64,000 nucleotides of DNA from Conus ventricosus (GCA_018398815.1 CM031615.1:57094224-57158223), one strand, 5' to 3'. Counted from the stretch's first letter, positions 22,300 to 34,929 are shown. Program-made: numbers and translations. The notes: a model not told the origin generated them from the letters alone.

Positions 22300-22985
22300 C
22301 GTACAAGTAAACACAGACGCATAAATCGATGTATCCTTAAGGTTCACCTGTTTCTTCATCAGTGTGTATTTAAATGCATGCAATTACAATTGTTGAGTTG
22401 TTTGTGCAATGAAAGTTTTTTTATGTGGCAACAAATCGGAAACCAAGGGTCACGACCGCGACGGGATATTAATGTGCCCCTTAATGACTGGTATTAAATA
22501 AAAAACGTAATTGTTTTCTTTATTGATTGTAAAAGAATGTGTATCATTTGATATACTTTATTGTCAAAATATCATCTGTGGTCCAAAACTATTTGTTTAA
22601 CAGCACCATCATGTCACAAATCCGCCAGGTTGGTTGACCAATTTTGTGACTAACATCGGAGATTTTTAACTAAAAAACACAACAACTCACAGAATCATTT
22701 AAAATTAATTTCTTTAATAATACAAATGCATGCAGAAAAAGCATTCATCTCATTTTCAATTTAATACAGCCAATTAATTAGCTCGAGCAATGGGTCACTA
22801 TCACACCACACATGTTTCTGAGAATGACCTAGAGATATATATCTCATATAATACATACTTACTAAACGTAAATAACATACATATGCATTTCAATACAAAA
22901 ACACTTTTCGAAATATCAGGGTGCATACATAAGCAAAAGAGGTGGTGGTGAATGTTGGTGGATTGATGTGTATTATACTGCACAT
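22300..22985. other. AT-rich unassigned sequence
   Basis: No open frame, repeat or RNA gene recognised. Confidence 0.5.
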
Positions 22986-23739
22986 AAGATGGTTGAAATA
23001 ATGTGTTTGAAGGTTGATAGCAGTGGCGCTGTTGGTTGAGTTCAGAGCGAGTTCCATTGACAGAACCTAATAGTTAAACTGGATTTGAATAAGTAAATTC
23101 TAAACAGGACATGAATTTGGTAGATCCGGAGTTAGGGATGTTGAGCTGGAACTAAATTAGTGCCTTCCCAGACAACAATCTTGTGCATTATATCCCTTGT
23201 TGTAATTCGAATCTCAACTTAATGGAACTTGAATCTTTTTATATCCCAGTCCAAGACTAATGCTTTTAGAGTCTAATGTGATGCTCGCTTTGCACTTTAC
23301 AATTGAATGTTACGCTACCACAGTCCCATAGAGTAGATCCATATCTATGTATTATGAATATGAGACTGAAAACGACTTCTGAATGCAGGCGAGAAGCGTT
23401 TGATTGAGAGTTGAAAAACTTTCTGTGAAATTATTTTGCATAGTGAGGTTATTGACTTGCCACTCATATTGTTACCAATGTTATTCCTACACTTTGAAGG
23501 CATGTAACCAGTTAACGGGTTCATTTTTAAGATTATAACAGAGAATCTAAAGTGAGATTTTGTCTTTGTTGCCTGGATTGAAACATGGATTTATTTTTTG
23601 AGGGAAGCGACAGTGATTTATTTTTTTTTTTTTCCAAGTCCTTTTCACGAGCATCATTCGCACTTCCTGTAAAGTTTTGTCAAGAACATAACATCAAATG
23701 ATTGTGATTGTTGTCATCAGCAAAAAATTCACAAGGATG

Positions 23740-24246
23740 TGATTATGTAAGAGATCATTGATGTAAATTGTGAATAGAAGGGACCCAAGATAAAGCCGTG
23801 TGGGACGCCATAGAAAGTGTTTAAATGATAAAGTTTATTAATTTTCACACATTGTTGCCTATTTTGAATATATGAAAAACGAAGAGTTCCCTGTGATACC
23901 AACAATTTTAATTTTCCTAAAAGAAGGTTTGTGGTCTATCAAATCAATTCTTTTTTAAATCAATAAATAGGACACCACAATATTTGTTGTTGTTTATGCT
24001 TTTAGCCATCATCACCTGGTGAGTAGTGCTGTGTGGCATGAATGTTGTCGAACCCGGACTGTCCCTTGGATGAAGCAATGTATGTATTAAGTGTGGAATT
24101 TTTGTTTTTTGTTTTCCAAATTTGAAAGAGTGGAAATGATCGAGATTGGTCTGTAGTTTGTAGGATCTGACTGTCACCTCTTTGTAATAGGAATGACCTT
24201 TTTGCCTTTTTTTGAAACTATTGGGAAAATGATTGTTGTCGTACAC
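23740..24246 (-). pseudogene. LINE reverse transcriptase fragment
   Basis: The minus-strand frame at 23,944-24,246 contains 'FPNSFKKRQKGHSYYKEVTV' where functional elements read 'P..FK.AKVIPIYKKGD', then 'HSTTHQVMMAKSI' and 'KYCGVLFIDLKK', the start of RT motif A. The following motif-B-like 'LGSLLFTIYINDLL' is in another frame near 23,770. Multiple frame breaks show it is inactive. Confidence 0.6.
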
Positions 24247-25062
24247 AGATTGAAGACGTATGTCAACGTATCTGTAATTGCTGGAGCTTATAGTTTGAGA
24301 ATTTTTTGCCGTCTAGGCCAAATACCACCCCCCGCAGTACTTGACTGTTTTAGGTGCTTAGGTATGATAACTCTAATACTGTTATTGTGGAAATATAAAG
24401 TTCAACTGATGTTTTTATCATGGCAATATTGTTTCATTTTTTAAGGTCGTTTGATCTTGAAGAATCACCCTGACAACTGTATGGCTATAGGCAAAAGGTG
24501 GGTGTTTCATAAGTTTGTTCGAACAGAGATTCTTTAATTTATAGTTGATTTTGAAAAATGGATTGTTTGTAACTCTAATACTCTCCAGACCAATTTTGTT
24601 CGGATTTGATAAATTAGTTCTCGATAGAATTAGTTTTTTCTCTGCGCTTCTGTGAATTTATTGCATTTCTCGAAAAATTCTTAATTCCGCTTCATAGCCA
24701 TGTTGTTTAAGCAGATCTCTAAGATAACCTCCTCCTTAAACTCTTTTTAGTGTAACCATGCCGTTTGGGATTAGTCGTACTCTAATCGTTTTTAGAGGTG
24801 TTTATCTATAGTTTTTCTGAAATTTCTGATCCAAAATTCCACAGCAACAGCTGATCATTTATTGTGTAAACGAAGAGAGAGTTGAGAAGCAATCATGAAA
24901 AATCTTGGTTTATGTTTGTAAAGCAACGGTAGTTATTGCTTGTGTCCCGTTTGGGAAGGTTTTACTCCTTTTTGACCATGTGACACACACGTAATATCAC
25001 TCAGTTTAGAACAGGGACACAGCTTCTGCTATGTGAGTTATCTGATACATAAATATGTCAGT

Positions 25063-25275
25063 TCAGTTCTTAGAGTTTGGTACTCTCGTTGGAGAATCGA
25101 TGAGTTGATGCAGGGTAAACAGATTGAATGCTTGCGTCCAAGTGTGACGTTCAGAGGTCTGTGGTAAAGTCGCCGAGTAAATAATTTCCTGGATTCTACT
25201 GAGACTGCATTCCATCATCGGAATAAATTGGTCGACCCAATTACCTCTTTCAGATGGTTCCTGTAGCAAATCCAA
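25063..25275 (-). pseudogene. LINE endonuclease C-terminal fragment
   Basis: The peptide 'GNWVDQFIPMMECSLSRIQE' followed by 'CINSSILQRE / LHQLIDSPTRVPNSKN' matches the second half of LINE endonucleases, where 'W...F...L' leads to a 'GDFN'-type motif and then 'L.Q.I..PTR'. The 'YLGDF' motif can be read only in a neighbouring frame, so a frameshift lies inside the domain. Non-functional. Confidence 0.6.
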
Positions 25276-25300
25276 CTAAAAGGAAGGGTTTCTTTTCACT

Positions 25301-26220
25301 TAACTTCTATCCAGACCACATTCTACACTGTTGAGTCGTTTCTAGGGTAGAAGTCTTTGAACTAAGGTTTCGCTGATAAGATAAAAACCCGTCACTTCGT
25401 GTGTCAGATCCTTCCGATTAACGTTTTATCCTGGAAGAGCACATCAGTGTCTATGTGAGTATAATCCTATTCAAAGCCCTAAAATATAAAAGGTTTACCA
25501 GGTTTTCCAAATCAGTGATGATATAATCTGATGGCTTGTTAACTCATGTGGGATATTAATGTGACAGATTCGAAGTCCTCTTTGCAGGCATACAGACCTG
25601 GTCTTGACTCATTTGTATTGTGCACAGCTGTGATGATAGTAGGAGACGATTTCGCACGTTAACTGACGTTGGTGTTTGTACGAATCAAGAACACAATAAA
25701 TCACATAAAAAGGGAGGAAATGGGTCAGTTTTACACACTGTGACAACTTTTGTGAAATCAAAAAAGTAGAGAAGAAAATAAATCTTCACAGTATTATTCA
25801 GTAACTCCTCAATCTGATGGTACGGATGGATAACACGTTTACGAAAGGAAAATATACAGTCACTCGTAAAGAAGTAAAATTTTGAAGCAAAAGTACAAAT
25901 AAGGGATAGAAGGAGAGGGAAAAAAAGAAGTAAAACTGAATACAAAAAAATGCAAAAAAATCAACACTTCAAAACGAAACAAAATTTAAAAAAAAAAAAA
26001 AGAAAAAAAAAAAAAAAGAGAGGGAAAAAAAGTCACTATAATTTCACAAGACACAAAGCCGCACTTGTAATGCAGGCGATGCAAATTGTGCCTCGTTCGC
26101 AGGAAATAGCAGTTTTTCTGGGAGTCTCCTGCTGCCAGCTTTTGTCCTCTCGTTCTAAGCTCACATCGTCTTATATACTGGTAAAGTTCACTTTAGAGAA
26201 ACAAATCAGCACTGCCGCAC
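25301..26220. other. Unassigned sequence with A-rich stretch
   Basis: No gene recognised. Poly(A)-like stretches at 25,985-26,030 may mark an old retrotransposed tail, but no source element is evident. Confidence 0.45.
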
Positions 26221-26236
26221 AGGGGAAAAGTTCACA

Positions 26237-26344
26237 CAACACACACACCACACACACACACACACCACACACACAATAAGGTTAAGGAAACCAAGCTCGC
26301 AAGTTAATTTTGCATGAAAAAAAAAAAAAAAAAAAAAAAAAAAA
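26237..26344. repeat. (CA)n microsatellite and A(26) run
   Basis: CA/CCA repeats at 26,237-26,275, and 26 A at about 26,319-26,344. Confidence 0.95.
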
Positions 26345-26460
26345 CGGTGTGTAGTTAGAAAACCCCAGGTAAGCCTTTTACCACAATATCTTGGTCGACA
26401 CTTCGCACATGAGACAGTCTTCTGTCAAGGAGTTTGGGTTTGTGCTATTCTTGCAGATAA

Positions 26461-26502
26461 AAGAGAGAGAGAGAGGAAGAGAGAGAGAGAGAGAGAAGAG
26501 AA
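26461..26502. repeat. (GA)n microsatellite
   Basis: Interrupted GA run. Confidence 0.9.
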
Positions 26503-26509
26503 GCGTGAG

Positions 26510-27790
26510 TAAAATCTTTGTGAGTACTAGACGCTACTTTAAAAAATAAAAGAAAAAAAACAAAAAAAGAGCGAAATTGATCTGGTCAGTCATGACTCAC
26601 TTTTTGAATGCACCAGTAACAGTGGGCTTCACATCGAAATTGTTTGCTCCGATCGTCCCCATAAAGAACTCCAAAAGACTATCACTTCTCAGATCCCCCC
26701 CGAGATAGACATAAATACCCATAACTCATCTTTCCGTCTTTGAAATTTCTTTCGAGCTCAGTTGACTGTCTGCCTGTTTCACCCAGGCTCTGACCCTTTT
26801 GATGCCATGTTTGGACTTTCAAAACCATTGAGATGAGCTCCTTTACTTTCAGGGTGCTGGGTTACAATTGGATAATGTCCAAAACGGTTAATCAAACCTT
26901 GAGAGTAAAATGAAACTAATATCGTATCTCTCAGGTTCTTTGTCAATCTATCAACTGTTATCAATCTGGTCCTGTTTTAAATGACTCTCCTCCAAATATT
27001 TTAGCTATTGTTTGTTTAACTTTTCATCCTTAACCTCACTCACCATCAAGGAATTGATGAGCTAACCTTATACGTTCAGCCCTTAGAGCTTACCTGTGAC
27101 CCTGGCTTTTCGTCAACTGGCCTTTCCTTATACCTCATTCCTTTAAGTTTAATCTATAATGTGAACCACGTAATGACTAGTTCTGGTGTGCATACAACCA
27201 AAAAAAAGAAGGAAAAAAAAAAAGGGGGGGGGGTTGGGGGGGGGGGGAATCAACTTTCAGACACAACATGAATTTTTCCGACAATGGGTCAAGTTGAGCT
27301 TATCTAGTCTATATAACATCGAACCATCATTTACAGTTTGCCTTCGTAATTTATTGTAGACCTATTACTTGTGGATCACGCTTATGTGTCTCAAATCAAA
27401 TAAAATTCAAACTTTACACCTCTAACACTGTGTCATCCTTGGAACGCTATTTCAGCGAGGCATATCAACCAGCCAAATAATGCCGAAAATTAAGCATGGT
27501 AAACATTTTCACATGGAACGTCTGAAACCAGGGTCACTGATAAGAAATATAACTTTATTTTCCCTTCTAAGCTAAGGACGAAACTTCAAAATTTATGATA
27601 AACATATATATGTTGAAAAGACATGAAAACGTGAAGAACCATTTTCCCATCAAACAAAGAATTGGAAAATTAGGAACAAAAACAAACAACCGAAAAAAAC
27701 AATTGACCCAACGAAAAATCATGAATAAATTGTATATGAAAAACGAACAAAATTGTTATGAATAAATGAACAAAACAAAAAAAAAAATCC
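26510..27790. other. Unassigned sequence with poly(G) at 27,224-27,248
   Basis: No coding or repeat family recognised apart from two adjacent G runs (10 and 13 G) after an A-rich patch. Confidence 0.45.
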
Positions 27791-28098
27791 CCCTCCCCTC
27801 CCCCCCCCCCACACACACACACGTAATGAAAGCGATCTCTTATTAAAGGACGAGAGAAGAGAGAAGAGAGAAGAGAGAGAGAGAGAGAGAGATGCCCTCT
27901 TAGATTTTTTTTTCAGTGGTTAGTAGACTACCGATAACTAGTTGTGTGTGTGTTTTTTTTTATCTAGCAGCAATGCAACTGCAACAGCAGTACACACACA
28001 CACACACACAACACACACACACCACTCACACACACACACAACACAGAGAAGAGAGAGAGAGAGCAGAGAAGAGAGAGGAAGAGAGAGAGAAAGAGTAA
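27790..28098. repeat. Microsatellite cluster: C run, (CA)n, (GA)n
   Basis: C10 then (CA)n at 27,800-27,822, (GA)n at 27,850-27,892, (CA)n at 27,992-28,042 and (GA)n at 28,045-28,095. Confidence 0.95.
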
Positions 28099-28099
28099 A

Positions 28100-29640
28100 T
28101 GGCTCAAAACAGACAACCTAAACGAATGAAAGCAGTCGTAAAAATGAACTGTTTCCGGAAACCCAGCGAGCTGAATTGCAAACACGTTCTCAATCATGCG
28201 TTGAAAGCAGACATGGAATAGAAAGGAAGAGGTAAGGGTGAAGACTGAAAGGAGTATGAAAACTGAGGGTTGGGGTGAGGGGTGGGTTGTATAGCAGTCA
28301 CTCATAAACTGTGGGTGATCTCATGGGAAAAAATGCCAGGTGAACTGTGAAAACGGTTGCTCTTGAATCGATACTTCCCTTACAAGTTGGATGCACTGAT
28401 TTTTTCGATCATTACTGTACTACTATATGTTCTAGTGTATCCAAGGTTTTGGAGTTTGAATTAGGTGTGTGAACCAGCCCATACTGATTTGACTTGTGTG
28501 CTTGTTATGAGGCGAAAGTCGCGTCTTCTCGTCGCTACACTGGCTTTTTGCCGCCTGTTTACCGGACACTCAAAAGCTTCTACACTTGTTAAAAACCGTT
28601 TTCCTTTTCTTTTTTTTGCAGAGTTTTGCCACCCTTTGTTTTTCTCTTTTTTCTTCTTTCAGTTTGTTTTTTTGGGGGGGGGGAAGTGGTCCGGTGCACG
28701 TCCGTGTGGGGTGTGTGGTGTGTTGTGATGCCCCGCACACACTGGAGCAAAACCCCAGCGACACACACACACTCACACAAACGTTCAACGCAAGCTAGTC
28801 TACACTGAGCTTCACAACCTCACTTGTACGGAACCACGTGAAATTCGAACAAACGCTGTGAAAATCCCGTCCCAGGAGATAACGTTAGCTCAGCTCTGCG
28901 ACAGTCTTTCTTTGGTTGCGGTTACCCGTGGCTTGGAGCTGTGTTGCTGTTGGAGTAGCAACTTCGTTCGCCATGATGATCCTGAAGTTGTTAGTGACTG
29001 AACTAATGAGCTAATTAGCAGAACTTTAACGGAGACGAATTCAGTGGAAAATGTTGATTAGATAAGATATGGGATAATTTTGCTTATAGCCAGCCGACCG
29101 CAACGGGCCACATCAGGGCTGATTGACGGTAAGTTTGGATATGTCATTTTTTGTATGTTCTGAATTTAACGAGAGTAGCGGGTCTAAAAGCCTTCCTGTC
29201 CGAAATCCGAAGCACTGTAGTGGAGGGACTCTTCTCTTCAATTTGTTTGGCTTCTTTCTGTCAACAGATTATAGTTTCCTGACCTTGGCAACACCTAAAC
29301 CGTATACATATTTACCGTTTTTCCGGCCGGCCAAATAGTTTAAAGTTAGATTTCAGTGTTGACTTAATGCCAGTTTGTGTCTATTTTGCTGTGGAATTGT
29401 CATGTGATAGAAATTTACTGAGACTAGACAAGTTTGATGAGGACTTTAAAGATCCGGAAATAGAAGCCCTGCTTTGTTTGCGTCGCTCATCAGTTGGAGT
29501 TCAACGGACATCATGGCTGTATTCGCCGTGGAGCGCCATTCAATGAGCATGAGATCCACTCAACTTCTTAACGGGGACATGCCAGAATATCCCTTGCGCA
29601 AACTGGAAGGGCTTCCAAAGGGTGTTTTGGAGTCCTCTCT
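28100..29640. other. Unassigned sequence
   Basis: Includes a T-rich then G-rich stretch (28,600-28,690) and CA repeats (28,758-28,775). A good-looking donor 'gacg/gtaagt' occurs near 29,127 after 'atcagggctgattgacg', but no coding exon is supported upstream. Confidence 0.4.
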
Positions 29641-31230
29641 CTCGAAGTTGTGAAATGGAAGGGGATGGGGTGGGTTAGGGGTGGGGGCAAGTCACCTCTT
29701 AAAAACTTGTAAAAGGGGGAGGGGGGGGGGGGGGGGGGGTTTTCCAAAATTTTTTTGCCCGTGAAAAAACGGAGGGGAGGGTGGGGGGGGGCCGGGGGTG
29801 GGGGGGGTTTTACTCTCAAAACCATTTTTTTTCAAGTTTCGACACGTTCCCTGAGGTTTGTTGAAAAAAACTTAAAGGTTGGTGTGGGGGGGCGGTTTTT
29901 AAAGGGGTGAGAGATTTTTGGGATTAGTGGGAAAAAAACGCGTTGTGGTGAAGGGGCCGAGGAGTCGTTTTGGGGGGGACCGTGCAGTCCGGAATTCCTC
30001 GGGAAAGTGTTTTGGGCCTTTTTTTGTTCGTGTGTTTTCGTGAAAAAACCTTCCAGACGCTTTTCCATTTCCCCCTTATTTCTTTTGCGGTTGACAAAAA
30101 AATTTTTCCCCAAAACCACCAAAACCACTCCCCAGGGGTTTTGGGCGGGCCTTAAACTTTTGGTCTGAGTGGGCAACGGAGGTTCAAGGGGGGAAAAGGG
30201 GAAAGGTCTTTGAAACTTTTGGGAAAAACAGTGCCCCTTGTGAGTAAAAGGGAAACATCAAAAGGCGAACGCATTATCTAAAAAAAACTGGGGCCCGCTA
30301 GAAAAAGGTGGGTTTTAAAGTTTTGATAGCGATCTGAGGTTTAGCAGCATGTCAAACTTTTCGGGTGGGAAAAAGCAAACCCAAACTTTTTGCACTCACC
30401 CAGAGTGGTTTTACAGCCTCGAAAATTTGTTTTCACTCCCCACCCGGGACAGGTCCATCATTCGTCTCCCCTAGATTTTCGGGAATGTAGTCTGGCACCC
30501 TCGTCTCAAAGGTGATGAGGAGCAGCTAGGAAAATTTTAGGGCAACCCCTTTTCCAAGGCACCAAAATTGGGAAAAAAAAAAAGGGTTTTCCCCCCCTTT
30601 TTGGGGGGCGGCCAAAAAGGGGGGAAAAAAAAGGGAAAAAAAAAAAAACCCCCCCCCCTTTAAAACCCTTTTCCCCCCAAAAAAAAAAAACCCCCTTTTG
30701 GGGGGGGGTTTTTTTTGGCCCCGGAGGGGTTTTTTTGGGGAAATTTTCTGGCCCGGGGGAAAAAAAGGGTTTAAAAAAATTTTTCATTTTTTTCCCCTTT
30801 TTTTTGGGAAAAAAAAAACCCCCGGGAAAAAAAACCCCCCCCGGGGTTTTTTCCCCCCCCAAAAAAAACCCCCCCCCCAAAAAAAAAACCCGGCCCCCCG
30901 GAAAATTTTTTGGAAAAAAATCCCAAAAGGGGGGGGGGGGGGGGGTTTCCCCCTTTTTTTTTAAAAAGGGGGGTTTTTGGGGGGGGGGGGGTGGGGGGGG
31001 AAAAAAAAACCCCCCGGGGGAAAAAAAAAAATTTGGGAAGGGAAAGGTTTAATTTTGGGGTTTTTTTTTGGGTTTTAAAAGGGAAATTTTTTCCCCCCCC
31101 TTTAAAGGGGGGGGGTTTGGGGGGGGGGGGGGAAAAGGGGGGGGGGGGGGAAAAATTTTTTTGGGGGGGGAAGGGTTAAAAATTTTTAAAATTTTTTAAA
31201 ACCCTCGCTCAAAGGGATGGGGCCGGTTGG
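29640..31230. other. Homopolymer-block sequence, probable consensus artefact
   Basis: From about 29,640 the sequence is increasingly made of short blocks of one base. At 30,560-31,190 it is almost only such blocks (A, C, G or T runs of about 3-15), with nearly no dinucleotide alternation. Real genomic DNA does not look like this, and neighbouring sequence is normal from about 31,230. Frames through it give Phe/Gly/Lys/Pro runs and are not genes. Confidence 0.8.
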
Positions 31231-31239
31231 ATTAAGGCT

Positions 31240-31760
31240 TGTGGAAGTTATCCAAGGCCCCAAACTTGGCTAGTAAACGTTCAAAAGATGGATCTGCCTT
31301 CACGGGTACTTTGGAGGCGGTAGGGGCGACATGTTTGGGAATGTTACAAAGTACCTGACTGGAACCTGAACTCTACAGGGAACATCTTTCCGCGCGACCT
31401 CCACTCACACACTCGAGACCACAGTCTTAAATTGAAAAAACCCTCGGTCAGAATGGCAGTCCGCCAGAATTTTTTCAGTGTCCGAGTAGTGAATGCTGGA
31501 ACTCTCTGCCTGAACAAGTGGTGTCTGCGCCTCGCTCAACGTTTTCAAGACCAGGATTGACAAAGTATGGGCAGATTATAGTTTTCCTTGGACTCGACTG
31601 GTTTCACAGCGCCCAAACCAACGCGCGCGAACTGTCACTAGTGACTGTGAGTGTGCAAACGATGAAGGGATGAAGGGACAAGCACTGACTGCAGCGACGG
31701 CGGGTGGCGACAAGCTGGCTACGCTGTACTCTAAAGTGAGTAAAGTAAGAAGTGCGACTT
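31240..31760 (+). mobile_element. LINE 3'-terminal fragment (CR1/Jockey-like C-terminus)
   Basis: Plus-strand frames read 'TRDHSLKLKKPSVRMAVRQN', 'FFSVRVVNA', then after a one-base shift 'WNSLPEQVVSAP' and 'LNVFKTRIDKVW', the highly typical C-terminus of CR1/Jockey-group LINE proteins. Upstream, up to about 31,250, traces of the preceding 'RRGD...YLTGT' region can be read in mixed frames. At least three single-base shifts occur within 150 bp, which fits either age or local sequencing error next to the homopolymer-block stretch. Confidence 0.75.
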
Positions 31761-32004
31761 GGGGGGGGGGGGGGGGGGGGGGGGGGGTCTTGCTACTATC
31801 CCAAAATATTGTAAAAGAGGCGGGGAATGTTTTGTGGGGGGGGGGGGGAGGGGGCGAACGGGAAGAAGGGAGGAGCTCTCAACTCAAGCGACATTTTTGT
31901 AGTGGCGAAGGAGGGAGGGGACACGGTTTTTACTCTTCGGTGTCATTTTCAGTCGATGTCGCAATTCGGGAGGTTGAAACTTTTGCCAAACGGTAGAAGG
32001 GTGG

Positions 32005-32039
<35 letters not shown>

Positions 32040-32052
32040 GGGGGGGGGGGGG
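31761..32052. repeat. Poly(G) tracts: 27 G, 11 G and about 33 G
   Basis: G runs at 31,761-31,787, about 31,837-31,848 and 32,006-32,038, the last continuing as G-rich to 32,052. The open frames across them (poly-Gly) are artefacts of composition. Confidence 0.9.
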
Positions 32053-32059
32053 CGTATGG

Positions 32060-33041
32060 ATGTGTGAGGAGGGTGGGAGGGGGTTACAGGAAGCCTGGAG
32101 GTCGTTCATGGGCGAAAATGGAGTTTTTTTTGAGCCGGAGGGGTGAGGGTGGGGTGCAGAGTTTGAGTGGGATCCGGGCGTTCCGGGACCGAACCCCACT
32201 ACCCAACCACCCCCCACACTACACACTCACATCCGAACCCCACTGCCCTGCCTTGCCCCCCCCTCCCCCATTTGATGCAAAATATTCTTTCGTCAAAGAT
32301 CAAGGTCATTTTGATGGCATCAGATATCGACAGTGCTCTTAAAATGCTTCGAGAAACATCCAACGCTGCTAAATGTCAGTTAATGAATTTTGATACTTGA
32401 CGCAATACAGCTAAGAGTTCCTTCTTATCCCAGACTGCCCAGAAATGGAATTCACACCCAGCAGACAAATTTGAACCATGCACGTCCAACACGTTCATTG
32501 TTATGGTGACCCTCTCTCATTATAGGTGCACACACACACACACACACACATACACACATACACACGCACGCACACGCACGCACACGCACACACACGCACA
32601 CACTTATAAATTTATAACCCTAGTTTTGGTTTCATTTGCTAGGGATGCTCGTGCTTAAGAGTACTTTTTTTCTTTTTTTTTTTTTAAATCGGAGAAGAAA
32701 AGCATTTTTATCAAGACAAGTCACATGATACAACGTAAATAAGGAAAGATAAGGAAAAAAGATAATGGAGATGAACATAAACAATACATCCGTCAAAATT
32801 GTAGCACATTACATTCTGAAGACAGCGGGTTGAAATTGTATTGACGACGTATGCTGTTTGCAGACAGGCGAGCTCAGCGGAAGTGGACGGTCAGTCAGGT
32901 AGACAAGCGAACTCCTGTAGTACGACACCGGGGTTCCCGAAGAGTGCAGGTGAGTATTTCTTCAATGTCAGATTTCGTTTTGCATTTCACCCACTGCGAC
33001 ACGGAGCTGGGTTCCGAGGTGTCTTTGGAAACGGGATGCAT

Positions 33042-33080
<39 letters not shown>

Positions 33081-33430
33081 GCACATTTGTTTTACGTCTG
33101 GGTGCTTGGGGGAATCATGATACTTTTTTGTGTAGATTGCTTGATTGCATTGTTGTTAGATTCTTTCTTTCCTTCTTTTAAAGATTTTCTACCATTTTCC
33201 CCTTACAATTTTTTAGCATTTTTTCGTATCAATGTTGATAATGCAATTCCGCCAATATGTTCTTTTGTCGTAAAATTTCCCGTCATGGGCACACCATAAG
33301 CTATAGCTTGTTGCTGATTCATTTCAATAGTTTATGTACCATCACTGATCAGAAAAGGGAAAAGCTTAAACAAAAAACCTCCAGCAAAACAAACAAAGAC
33401 AAGACAAAAACAAACAACAAAACAACAAAA
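32060..33430. other. Unassigned sequence with (CA)n and (CT)n arrays
   Basis: Contains (CA/CG)n at 32,528-32,602 and (CT)n at 33,042-33,080. No gene recognised; the open frame at 32,841-33,299 spans the (CT)n array and has no known domain. Confidence 0.5.
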
Positions 33431-33451
33431 GGGGGGGGGGGGGGGGGGGGG
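33431..33451. repeat. Poly(G), 21 G
   Basis: Uninterrupted G run after an A/C-rich stretch. Confidence 0.95.
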
Positions 33452-34339
33452 TGTCTGTCCACTAAAATTTTTTCAACTCCACGAGATTTGTTTTTGAGGC
33501 AATAAAATGTCTAATAGAAGGTATACCTAAGTCGCCTCCTAGTTTTTTGTGTTATAACGGTATTCTTTCTTGGTATTCTGTCTAGCTTGTTCCAAATGGA
33601 TTGGGGAAACATTTTTTTCTGGAAAATTGTAATATCACTCCGTGGTTTTGATAACATATCCAGAGGTTTATACCAATTTTGAAAGAATATATATGTGATT
33701 TCAGGACGCTACTCTTCCAATCGGCGTAATATTTCTTTTTGACAAAATTTTTAAAAGCGTTTTGACTTCCAGATTTTTTTTCTGTTAATTCAACTCGACG
33801 AATTTTGTTAAATCAGTCATAACCCATATCTGAAGTATCTTTTAAATTCCCCTTTGGGTTTTCCCGTCCATTTAGTGAGGCATATATCGACCATTCAGTG
33901 TACTTTGCTTCCTATCCATATTGCTTTTTTTTCTCTCTGTTCAGGAAAAAGACCGCAACTATTCCGGATATTTTTGTTTAACATTTTGTTTATTCAAAGA
34001 CGTTTTATGTTCTTGAATGGGGCAATTGTGTATTGTCTGCGAACAGGGTTATTTTCTGTTCAGTATCACTAACATTTGTTCCTTTTATTTTTCCATTTTC
34101 TCTAACATTATGCAAGAATTTCGGCGGAAAGTATTTAAAAAAATGCGGGGTATTGGGTCTCATTGCTTACGCCTTAGTATACTGAACCAGTCTGAGCATT
34201 GTCATTCACCCTTATGCTAGCATTTATTCGTGTATGGAATATCTTTACCCAACGATATATATCTCTTTCCATAGCCAGATGATTCTAATACCCTATGCAT
34301 AAATTTCCAATCCAGGGATCGAACGTCTTTTCAAAAACT

Positions 34340-34475
34340 AACATTAGCGTCCCGGGTAAATGTTTGGATTGTAAATGTCTATAAAATCGTAAAGAAAGCC
34401 GTCCCGGGTAAATGTTTAGATTGTAAATAGTCTATAAATCGTTGTAAATAGTCTATAAAATCGTAAAGAAAGCTA
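34340..34475. repeat. ~55-bp tandem duplication with internal partial repeat
   Basis: 'gtcccgggtaaatgttt' and the following 'gattgtaaat...tctataaaatcgtaaagaaag' recur in tandem, with 'gtaaatagtctataaa' repeated once more inside the second copy. Confidence 0.85.
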
Positions 34476-34604
34476 ACATTATCACCAATAAAATCTGTTT
34501 GCCACGAATCCTGTTTGGATTTCGTCTTTGTTTTTAGAAGAAGGATTGTTTCTCCTAGCTATACATGAGGATCCCATCTTATGTACAGTATTCAACAAGG
34601 ATAT

Positions 34605-34740
34605 GGGACGCCTTTTTTTCATAAAGTTTCTCGGACTGTCTTTTTAGGAATACATACTATTAAGCCTTAAGGATTGGGACGCCATTTTTTCATAAAGTTT
34701 CTCGGACTGTCATTTTTAGGAATACATACTATTAAGCCTT
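34605..34740. repeat. ~72-bp tandem duplication
   Basis: A block running from 'gggacgcc' through 'cataaagtttctcggactgt' to 'aatacatactattaagcctt' occurs twice in tandem with small differences. Confidence 0.85.
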
Positions 34741-34929
34741 CCTTCTGGGTATTTGGGCAATTCCCATCCTTGAATGACTTAAGTGCTCTAACCAGTAGAT
34801 ACTCAAATTGTCTACAGAAAACCTTAAAAAAAATTCTGGTTTGAAAACCATCGTTCCCGGATCTTTCCCTTCTTCATATTTTTCAGAGCTTTCCAGCTTC
34901 TCCAGAGTGATTTTACCTTCGAGGAACAT
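34732..34929 (-). pseudogene. RT N-terminal segment of the third Tx1/L1-like LINE
   Basis: The open minus-strand stretch 'FLEGKITLEKLESSEKYEEG' then 'KDPGTMVFKPEFFLRFS' matches the 'I...EL..SLK.MK.GKSPG.DGFT.EFF..FW' segment at the start of L1/Tx1 RT domains. Adjacent frames continue with 'SFKDGNCPNTQKEGL'-like text. The locus also carries a local tandem duplication immediately downstream (34,605-34,740). Confidence 0.7.

Larger units (their letters stand above)
22990..25300 (-). mobile_element. Old CR1/Jockey-like LINE, endonuclease through RT
   Basis: On the minus strand an endonuclease C-terminal segment (25,063-25,275), then about 0.8 kb of decayed linker, then RT N-terminal text (23,944-24,246: 'NHFPNSFKK', 'YCGVLFIDLKK') and, in other frames to about 23,750, a 'GVP.G..LGSLLFTIYINDLL'-like stretch. 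Domain order is correct for a LINE ORF2 on this strand. Stops are frequent. The 3' end is not distinguishable; I place it near 22,990 only by sequence texture. Confidence 0.65.

Noticed and set aside
30506..31179. Overlapping Gly/Phe/Lys/Pro-rich frames
   Set aside because: Inside the homopolymer-block stretch that is probably not real sequence.
31670..32342. Glycine-rich protein
   Set aside because: The glycines come from poly(G) tracts; the first part is the LINE tail.
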